Below, piece by piece: positions 58,221 to 64,000 of a stretch of 64,000 bases of DNA (its first letter is position 1; the number at the start of each line of letters is the position of its first letter). The notes below the pieces were generated by a model, which saw only the letters and a program-made list of their open reading frames with translations, ran no database searches and was not told the DNA's origin. A program made the translations under genes and the position numbers. This stretch comes from UBA3069 sp050633465. GTDB taxonomy: Bacteria; Pseudomonadota; Alphaproteobacteria; Rhodobacterales; Rhodobacteraceae. Location of the stretch: contig JBOEGO010000002.1 of NCBI GenBank assembly GCA_050633465.1, forward strand, positions 434,001-498,000. The letters are read 5' to 3'.

Positions 58221-58348
58221 GGGCCAGCCCCTCCGGGTGAAATCAGGGATTTCCCCCTCCTCCCCGGAGTGTATTTGCCAAGAAAAAGCAGCGGTGGGCG
58301 GAGAGGGTTTTGCCCTGATTTCGGGGCCATCGGTTTTCGGGGGGCCGC

Positions 58349-59206
58349 TTATCCCCGGCCATCGGGTTGATGCGGGCGCGGTTTGGAGCCGCGGTGGTTG
58401 GCCGCAAGCCGTTCTGCCAGCCCCGTTGCATAGGCGGATTTGCGGTGCGAGATGCCAATCACGCGCGTCCCCGCCAAGGCGTCGCGCAGGGGCAGCACCA
58501 CGATATCGTCACGATGATCACCATGCGAGCGTGGCACAAAGGCGATGCCAAGCCCGGCCGCGATCAGATCCAGCAATTGCTGGTCATTCGTGGCCTGTGC
58601 CGCCGCTGTGGCCCTGAGCGGTGCCAGTTCCATCTGGTCGGCATTGGGGCAATAGGGCCGGTGGATCAGTGGCTGGTTCTGGATATCGCGCAGGGTTAGC
58701 CCGTCGGGTTGCGCCGCAAGCGGGTGAAAGCGGGGCAATGCGATGCAGAACGGCTCTTGTGTCAGGGGGATAAAGCGGTGGCTGTCGGGCAGGCATTGGT
58801 CTGACAGATAGGCCAGGTCGCTTTGATCCGGGTCATTGGTAAAGCTGAGGCTCAGGTCGGGCGTATCGCGGCACAGCCGGTTCAGCCCTGCTGTGATCCC
58901 CTGCATCAACATATCCGGTGCGCAATGGACCCGCAGTATTTGTCGGGGTTGTTGGGTCAGTCGCGTTTCAAGCGTCGCCAGATGCGCCACGCTGTCGACG
59001 ACATCGTGATACAGCCGGATGGCCAGCGGCGTTGGTTTCAAGCCGGATTTCGCGCGGCGGAACAGTGCTGTGCCCAGTTTGTTTTCCAGTTTCTGGATCG
59101 CGGCGGACACTGTGGGTTGGCTGACATCATTGACGCGGGCCGCCTGACTGAAGGTGCCGGTTTCGAATGCGGTGGTAAAGTAGCGCAATGTGGTGAGTTC
59201 TATCAT
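58349..59206 (-). CDS. LysR-family transcriptional regulator
   Basis: 285 residues, slightly short. HTH 'LRYFTTAFETGTFSQAARVNDVSQPTVSAAIQKLENKLGTALFRRAKSG' (residues 7-55) and effector domain. Known: LysR regulators act on neighbours; the divergent SnoaL-like gene is the candidate target. Start codon sits inside the inverted repeat ATAGTC-GAT-GACTAT, suggesting autoregulation. Confidence 0.87.
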   Translation of the reverse strand: MIELTTLRYFTTAFETGTFSQAARVNDVSQPTVSAAIQKLENKLGTALFRRAKSGLKPTPLAIRLYHDVVDSVAHLATLETRLTQQPRQILRVHCAPDMLMQGITAGLNRLCRDTPDLSLSFTNDPDQSDLAYLSDQCLPDSHRFIPLTQEPFCIALPRFHPLAAQPDGLTLRDIQNQPLIHRPYCPNADQMELAPLRATAAAQATNDQQLLDLIAAGLGIAFVPRSHGDHRDDIVVLPLRDALAGTRVIGISHRKSAYATGLAERLAANHRGSKPRPHQPDGRG

Positions 59207-59219
59207 AGTCGATGACTAT
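59205..59219. promoter_or_regulatory. LysR-box inverted repeat at the regulator's own start
   Basis: ATAGTC-GAT-GACTAT, perfect 6-base arms, containing T-N11-A. It overlaps the LysR start codon and lies 85 bases before the divergent SnoaL-like gene. Confidence 0.5.
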
Positions 59220-59303
59220 ATCAAACATAGATGGGATAGCAATTTCCGATTTCAAACAAGGGTGGCACTGTGGCTGTATTGAAACCAGAAGGGGCCAAGT
59301 GCC

Positions 59304-59714
59304 ATGCAGATAACACCCGTAAACGCAGACAAGACCGTGATTGGTCAGGTGCTGGCCAAATTCGCCGCTGGCGATCCGTCGATGTTGGGCTTGATGGCCG
59401 AAAACATTGATTTTCGCATTGATCATTTTCGCGACGAGGCAGACACCGACTGGCAGCAGGCGGGCACGCGCGATGCCTTGGTTTCCCTGTTGGGGCGATT
59501 GGCCGAGGAGGTATTTCCGCAGGGCACCGAGGGGCTGGGGATTGATTGTTTTGAATTGGGGGCGGGTTGGTATCTGACCTGTTTCAACCAGCGGTTTTTC
59601 TATGGGCTGCGTCAGCGCGAGGTCACAAGCCTGACCTATATCATATCGCATGAGGCGGATGGTTTGCTGGATTATTTCCGCGAGACAGTGACCAATATTG
59701 TGGACGCGCCCTAG
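59304..59714 (+). CDS. SnoaL-like / NTF2-fold protein
   Basis: 136 residues. N-terminal helix 'VIGQVLAKFAAGDPSMLGLMAENIDFRIDHFRDEADTDWQQAGTRDALVSLLGRLAEEVFP' is the NTF2-like pattern. Likely a small-molecule-binding or isomerase-like protein of unknown substrate. Ribosome site GAAGGGG. Divergent from the LysR gene, probably its target. Confidence 0.75.
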   Translation: MQITPVNADKTVIGQVLAKFAAGDPSMLGLMAENIDFRIDHFRDEADTDWQQAGTRDALVSLLGRLAEEVFPQGTEGLGIDCFELGAGWYLTCFNQRFFYGLRQREVTSLTYIISHEADGLLDYFRETVTNIVDAP

Positions 59715-59759
59715 GGGGGGGCGGGGGTCCGCTGGGGTATGGATCGGGCGGGGTATGGA

Positions 59760-61118
59760 TCAGGTGGCGGGGATCTGTTTCACCGCGACGGACCAGAACC
59801 GCCACATCATCAGCACGGCGGCGGCCGTCAGGCCGATGGCAAGGCCAATCCAGACGCCGATGCCCTGCCAATCCAGCACAAAGCCAAGGATATAGGCCGA
59901 GGTCAGCCCGATCCCCCAGTATGACAGCCCCGCGATCAGCATGGGGATGCGGGTGTCCTGCACCCCGCGCAGCAGGCCCAGCGCGATCACCTGTGCCGCA
60001 TCGACCAGTTGGAACAGCGCCGCCGCCGCCAGCAGCCCCGTGCCCAGCGCGATCACCGCGCTGCGTGCGGGGTCATCGGGTGACAGGAACGCGCCGATCA
60101 GGGTTTGCGGTGCCAGCAGAAAGGTTGCGGCCATCAGCAGTGACAGCGCCAGCGACAGCGCAATCACCACCCGCGCTCCGCGTTTCAGGCCGAATGCATC
60201 CTGGCGCCCCAGTGCCTGACCCGCACGGATTGTGGCCGCATTGGACAGGCCCAGATGCACCATGAATGTCATCGAGGCAATTTGCATCGCGATGCCATGC
60301 GCCGCCAGTGGCACGGTGCCCAGCCAGCCCATCATGACCGATGAGGCGGCGAACAGCCCCACCTCGGCCAGGTTGGTGATACCGATGGGCCAGCCCAGGC
60401 GGAACACAGCGCCGATCGCCTGCCAGTCGGGGCGCCAGATGCGTTGGAACATGGCGTGTTCGGGGGTGACCCGCATCACATACCAGACCAGCAGCACCAG
60501 CGAAAACAGCGCCCCGAGCAGGCTGGTGATGGCCGCACCGCGGATGCCCATTTCGGGGGCGCCCCAGTTGCCGAAAATCAGCGCATAGTTCAGCACCGCG
60601 TTCAGGGCCAGCCCGGCAAGGGTGATCAGCAGCACAACGCGGGTGCGTTCCAGCGCCGCAAGGTAGGATTTCAGCACCATCACCAGCAGCGCGGGAAAGA
60701 TCGACCAGCCAATGATGGTCAGGTATTGCCCTGCCAGTTCGGCGATATCGGGGTTTTGGCCCAGCGCGATCAGGATCGGGGTGGCGAACAGGAATACCGG
60801 CATGGCCAGCAGGCCAAATCCGGTGGCCAGCCACATGCCCATACGGGTGACGCGGCGCACCCGTTGCAGATCGCCTGCGGCTTCGGCTTTGGCGACCATG
60901 GGCATGACGGCAAAGGCAAATCCCGATCCGACGATGAACAGCACAAAGAACATGGTGCCTGCCAGCACCTCGGCGGCCAGTTCGTCAACGCCATACCAGC
61001 CCAGCATGACCGCATCGACCAGATTGATGGAAAACTGCGCGACGTGGCTGCCGACCAGTGGCAGGCCCAGAATCAGGATCGCCCTGAGGTGGGATTTGGG
61101 TGACGGCGCGTTTTCCAT
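59760..61118 (-). CDS. MATE-family multidrug efflux transporter
   Basis: 452 residues, twelve membrane helices in two six-helix halves. Seen: 'ILGLPLVGSHVAQFSINLVDAVMLGWYGVDELAA' at the start and 'GWPIGITNLAEVGLFAASSVMMGWLGTVPLAAHGIA' in the second half. Known: Na+ or H+-coupled efflux of cationic drugs. Start 61118 matches the family, though no ribosome site is strong. Located 58 bases from the NicO gene stop. Confidence 0.92.
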   Translation of the reverse strand: MENAPSPKSHLRAILILGLPLVGSHVAQFSINLVDAVMLGWYGVDELAAEVLAGTMFFVLFIVGSGFAFAVMPMVAKAEAAGDLQRVRRVTRMGMWLATGFGLLAMPVFLFATPILIALGQNPDIAELAGQYLTIIGWSIFPALLVMVLKSYLAALERTRVVLLITLAGLALNAVLNYALIFGNWGAPEMGIRGAAITSLLGALFSLVLLVWYVMRVTPEHAMFQRIWRPDWQAIGAVFRLGWPIGITNLAEVGLFAASSVMMGWLGTVPLAAHGIAMQIASMTFMVHLGLSNAATIRAGQALGRQDAFGLKRGARVVIALSLALSLLMAATFLLAPQTLIGAFLSPDDPARSAVIALGTGLLAAAALFQLVDAAQVIALGLLRGVQDTRIPMLIAGLSYWGIGLTSAYILGFVLDWQGIGVWIGLAIGLTAAAVLMMWRFWSVAVKQIPAT

Positions 61119-61176
61119 GGGCCAATCGGTAGGGTTTTGTGCGGGCGGGTGCAAGCCCGTGGTTTTGCGGGTCGTG

Positions 61177-62298
61177 TTACAGGGCCGCCAGCACCAGTTG
61201 CAGTGCCAGAATGGCGATGATCAGCCCGGCGGCCAGTTCGATCAGTGCCTGAAGCCGCGCCGCGCCTGTGCCCGGAGCCAGCCGTTTCAGCGTGGTTTCG
61301 CGCAGGGTAACGGCGGCAATGGCCACGGCTACGGTGACCGATGCGGTGCCCAGCCCCATCACAAACACCGATGCGATGCCAACCAGCGGAATGCCCATGG
61401 CGAATGTCAGGATCAGCACGAACAGCGCTCCGGTGCAGGGGCGGATCGCCACCGCCCCGATCAGGATCAGCGCATCGCGCAGGCTGTGGACGGCGGCGGC
61501 CTGTTCCGGTGTCGGACCATGGGCATGGCCGCAGCCGCAGGTGTCGTCGTGGTGGTGGTGATCGTGGTGCTGGTCGTGATGGTGATTGTGATCGTGATCA
61601 TGGGCAAGGTCATGGGCATGGTTGTGGGCAGGGTTGTGGGCATGGTTGTGGGCAAGGTCATGGGCAGGGTTGTGGGCATGGTTGTGGGCAAGGTCATGGG
61701 CATGGTTGTGGGAATCGCCGCGGGAATCGCCATGGGAAACGCTGTGGCGATCAGCGGCCAGCACCCTGCCCTGCCACAACCGCCACATGCCCCGCGCACC
61801 ACGCAGTGCCAGCCACAGCCCGACCAGCCCGACGGCGGCATATGATGCAGGCGCCAGCAGGGTTTCGGCCGTGCCGGTCAGCCGTTCGCGTGACCAGTTC
61901 AGCAGTAGCCCCCCCGCGCCCACCAGCAATACCGCACTGGCCGACTGCCCCAACGATGACAGCAGTGCCAGCACCGACAGGCGCAGCACCGGAACGCGCC
62001 GTCCCATGCCATAGCCACCGATCAACAGCTTGCCATGGCCCGGCCCCGCCGCGTGAAAGAACCCATAGGCGAAACACAGCCCCAGCAACCCCGCCAGCGC
62101 CCCGCCATCACCGCGTTTGATCGCCCGCAGAGGGTCGGCCATGGCGCGTTGCACATCGCGCTGCCCTTCCGCCGCCCAATCCGACAGCCGCGCGCTGCCG
62201 CCGCCCAGCCACAGCCATGCGGCCAGCGCCAGAACAGCGGCGAACAAGGCGACCAGCGCAATGGCGCTGCCTGAGGGGCGGGTTTTCATGGCGCGCAT
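61177..62298 (-). CDS. NicO-family nickel/cobalt transporter with His-rich loop
   Basis: 373 residues. Seen: 'AYGFFHAAGPGHGKLLIGGYG' (His-x-x-x-x-x-His-Gly-Lys metal signature of RcnA/NicO) and 'GAVAIRPCTGALFVL' in the second half, with six or more membrane helices. A loop at residues ~185-260 holds over 30 histidines, coded by a minisatellite (61519-61746), with a CGCGHAHG end. Known: family exports or imports Ni/Co. Starts 18 bases past the DUF1007 stop. ATG 62289 is an alternative start. Confidence 0.88.
   Translation of the reverse strand: MRAMKTRPSGSAIALVALFAAVLALAAWLWLGGGSARLSDWAAEGQRDVQRAMADPLRAIKRGDGGALAGLLGLCFAYGFFHAAGPGHGKLLIGGYGMGRRVPVLRLSVLALLSSLGQSASAVLLVGAGGLLLNWSRERLTGTAETLLAPASYAAVGLVGLWLALRGARGMWRLWQGRVLAADRHSVSHGDSRGDSHNHAHDLAHNHAHNPAHDLAHNHAHNPAHNHAHDLAHDHDHNHHHDQHHDHHHHDDTCGCGHAHGPTPEQAAAVHSLRDALILIGAVAIRPCTGALFVLILTFAMGIPLVGIASVFVMGLGTASVTVAVAIAAVTLRETTLKRLAPGTGAARLQALIELAAGLIIAILALQLVLAAL
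61600..61710. repeat. 36-base minisatellite coding His-rich repeats
   Basis: About three imperfect copies of a 36-base unit coding AHDLAHNHAHNP, inside the NicO gene. Reads as GGGCATGGTTGTGGGCAAGG-type units on the plus strand. In-frame multiples of 12 bases, so copy number can change without breaking the protein. Confidence 0.85.
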
Positions 62299-62316
62299 GT
62301 CACTGGCTTTCGAATA

Positions 62317-62946
62317 TCACTGGCACCGGACCTGCACGGTATCGGCAAAGGCATCGCCAACCTCGGGGTAGTCATCAGGATCGGCGGGCATGGTTTTCAG
62401 CGCCTCGGCGACGCGGGCCTGTGCGGCGTCGATATCGGCCTTTTGCACCTGCACGGCGCAGCCCTCGGGGGCGGTGACCCCGCCGGTCAGATCATAGGCC
62501 GTATAAAACGTGGGATCATAGGCGCGCAGCACCAGTTGATCCACCGGCTGTGGCAGGGTCCGCAGGTGGCGCGTGGTGATGCGCCCCTTGTCGAATGCGA
62601 CGCCCATCGGCGTTGGCCCCGACAGATCCAGCGCGCCCCCTGCCGGGAGGCTGGCATATAGATCACCCATATAACCATCGACCCACTGCATATCGAACCC
62701 GTCCAGTTGGGCCAGTTCGGCCTTGGTCAGTTTGCCGTCATAGTCGCCGTCCAGTTGTTTATCCTCGAGCAGGAGCAGGGAATAGAGGTCGTCATAGGCC
62801 CATGTGACCTCGACCCCGGTGATCTGGCCAGAGGCATTGGTGACCAGCCGCAAAGTGGTATCCACAAAAATATGCGGATGCGACAGGGCCGCAAACGGCG
62901 AAAGGGCAAGCGCAAGAGCGCAGATCAGGGTGCGAAACATGGCCAT
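62317..62946 (-). CDS. DUF1007 family periplasmic protein
   Basis: 209 residues. Signal peptide (to residue ~24, 'ALALSPFAALS'), then 'HPHIFVDTTLRLVTNASGQITGVEVTWAYDDLYSLLLLED', the DUF1007 start with metal-binding HPH. 'DGDYDGKLTKAELAQLDGFD' is EF-hand-like. Known: DUF1007 proteins pair with NicO transporters, probably as periplasmic metal-binding partners. ATG 62946 (or 62940). Pairs with the NicO gene in one operon. Confidence 0.85.
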   Translation of the reverse strand: MAMFRTLICALALALSPFAALSHPHIFVDTTLRLVTNASGQITGVEVTWAYDDLYSLLLLEDKQLDGDYDGKLTKAELAQLDGFDMQWVDGYMGDLYASLPAGGALDLSGPTPMGVAFDKGRITTRHLRTLPQPVDQLVLRAYDPTFYTAYDLTGGVTAPEGCAVQVQKADIDAAQARVAEALKTMPADPDDYPEVGDAFADTVQVRCQ

Positions 62947-63159
62947 AGGAATACCCCCCGCCGCAGCGCCATAAAAGAGGCAATGCGCAGCCAGCCCCGA
63001 CACAGCTGAAAACCAGCAAGGCCTTGCCGATCCAGTTCACTGCGCCCGCTGCACTGCGGCGTGACAGGCGGCACAGAATCGCGCCAAAGTCGCACAGCGG
63101 AGCAAAGCAAAATCAAATTCCGCACTGCAAAACGACTGGTGAGATCTGGGAGGATTCCA

Positions 63160-64000
63160 ATGAAAGACATTTTCAAACCCGCAGCTGCGGGCATGGCTGC
63201 GCTGTGCCTGATGACAACACCCGCATGGGCCGAAAGCCACAGCCATGATGATGGCCAGGGCAAGGACATGGCGTGGACCGAGTCAAAATATGGCCCCGAT
63301 GACGAAATCGGCGCGGCCAACCTGCTGACCCCCGAACTGGCGAAAAAAGCCGCGGGTCTGGTCACCACCGGCAAAACCTATTCGCTGGGCATCGTGCTGG
63401 ACAGCGAAACCCCCGCATTCGCCCCGCGCAGCATGTCGGTTTCGATCCTGCAACCCGGTCAGGTCAATAATTCCGGGCTGGGGCACACCCATACCACCTA
63501 TAACGACGATATTTTCATGGGCTGGCTGGGGATCGGTAGCCAGATTGACGGGCTGGGCCATATCGGCGTGGACCACACCTATTACAACGGGTTCCAAGGG
63601 TCGGAATTTGTGATGGCCGACGGGATGACCAAACTGGGCATCGAAAAGGTGCCGCCCATGGTGACGCGCGGTGTCATGCTGGATATGGCGAAATTCCACG
63701 GCAAGGATATGCTGGAGGAGGGCACCGCCTATACCCGCGAAGACATCATGGCAGCGGCAGAGCAACAGGGCGTGACCTTTGAACAGGGTGATGTGGTGCT
63801 GTTCCACTCTGGCTGGCTGAACCTGCTGGAGGAAGGCGGCGACCGCACCCGCTATGGCTCGGTCGAACCGGGGCTGGGCAAAACCGGCGCTGAATTCCTG
63901 ATCGAACAGGGCGTTGTGGCCGTTGGTGGCGACACATGGGGGCTGGAAGCCGTGCCATTCGAAGAAGGCGTTGGCATTTTCGAAATCCACCAGATGCTGC
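63160..64000 (+). CDS. cyclase-family protein (kynurenine formamidase-like), C-terminus cut
   Basis: Frame open to the right edge; 280 residues seen. Signal peptide (residues 1-25, ending AWA), then 'YGPDDEIGAANLLTPE', and a metal region 'GSQIDGLGHIGVDHTYYNG' with His and Asp ligands, as in the Zn-dependent cyclase superfamily. 'GDVVLFHSGWLN' is conserved near the far half. Known: hydrolases opening amides or lactones; here exported. Substrate unknown. ATG 63160 has GGGAGG. Confidence 0.82.
   Translation, partial: MKDIFKPAAAGMAALCLMTTPAWAESHSHDDGQGKDMAWTESKYGPDDEIGAANLLTPELAKKAAGLVTTGKTYSLGIVLDSETPAFAPRSMSVSILQPGQVNNSGLGHTHTTYNDDIFMGWLGIGSQIDGLGHIGVDHTYYNGFQGSEFVMADGMTKLGIEKVPPMVTRGVMLDMAKFHGKDMLEEGTAYTREDIMAAAEQQGVTFEQGDVVLFHSGWLNLLEEGGDRTRYGSVEPGLGKTGAEFLIEQGVVAVGGDTWGLEAVPFEEGVGIFEIHQML

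Noticed and set aside
61519..61746. CRISPR-like periodic repeat
   Set aside because: Units are contiguous without spacers and lie in frame in a His-rich protein loop.
60712..61845. Rightward 377-codon open frame with Val/Gly/Met repeats
   Set aside because: Antisense to the MATE and NicO genes; the repeats are the mirror of the His-rich minisatellite.

Overview
The window reads as a chromosomal segment of an alphaproteobacterium, most probably a marine Rhodobacterales (Roseobacter-type) species. Reasons: GC-rich coding with dense operons; the rpiA-gor-hflK-hflC order; a class I polyhydroxyalkanoate (PHA) locus of phaR, phaP, phaC and phaZ; a secG-pyrG pair; and several conserved hypotheticals that I associate with this order. 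No rRNA, tRNA, CRISPR array, insertion sequence or prophage was found. Both ends are cut: a giant adhesin runs off the left edge and a cyclase-family protein off the right.

Layout. 1-3.5 kb: a BapA-like Ig-repeat adhesin (C-terminus outside) and an RTX calcium-binding protein, both predicted cell-surface or secreted. 3.7-13 kb: housekeeping genes (hflC, hflK, gor, rpiA, an EF-hand protein, sdaA, a DMT exporter, thiN). 13-21.9 kb: an acidic roseobacter-type protein of unknown function, DUF2842, purA, secG, pyrG and small proteins. 22-30.2 kb: a polar amino-acid/amine ABC transporter followed by two glutamine synthetase-like ligases, a class I glutamine amidotransferase and a FAD-dependent amine oxidase, which together suggest uptake and gamma-glutamylation-dependent breakdown of an amine. 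30.4-37.2 kb: an orphan DegT-type aminotransferase behind an operator-like palindrome, then the PHA locus, where CTGC-N3-GCAG motifs sit before phaP and between phaC and phaZ. 37.3-43.6 kb: hydrolases, VOC proteins, an ArsR-SRPBCC fusion, a MAPEG protein and thrS.

43.9-46.4 kb: a four-gene operon with the architecture of a bufferin (copper-binding RiPP) system: DUF2282 precursor, DUF692/MNIO maturase, DUF2063 partner and DoxX membrane protein. 46.3-49 kb: small membrane, redox, cold-shock and exported proteins. 49.2-50.5 kb: a clearly AT-richer gene with a HEPN-type R-x4-H motif, fused by a 4-nt overlap to the end of thyX; it looks like a horizontally acquired RNase or defence gene. 51.7-54.3 kb: a lipoprotein with a TbpB-like barrel followed by a Slam-like outer-membrane protein, a candidate surface-lipoprotein export pair. 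54.4-64 kb: a glyoxalase-like protein, an LdtR-like MarR regulator, sdhE, an XRE regulator, an aminotransferase, a LysR regulator, a MATE pump, a NicO metal transporter with an expanded His-rich loop and its DUF1007 partner, and a periplasmic cyclase-family protein.

The strongest candidates for follow-up are the bufferin-type operon, the HEPN-like gene behind thyX, the Slam-lipoprotein pair and the PhaR regulatory sites.
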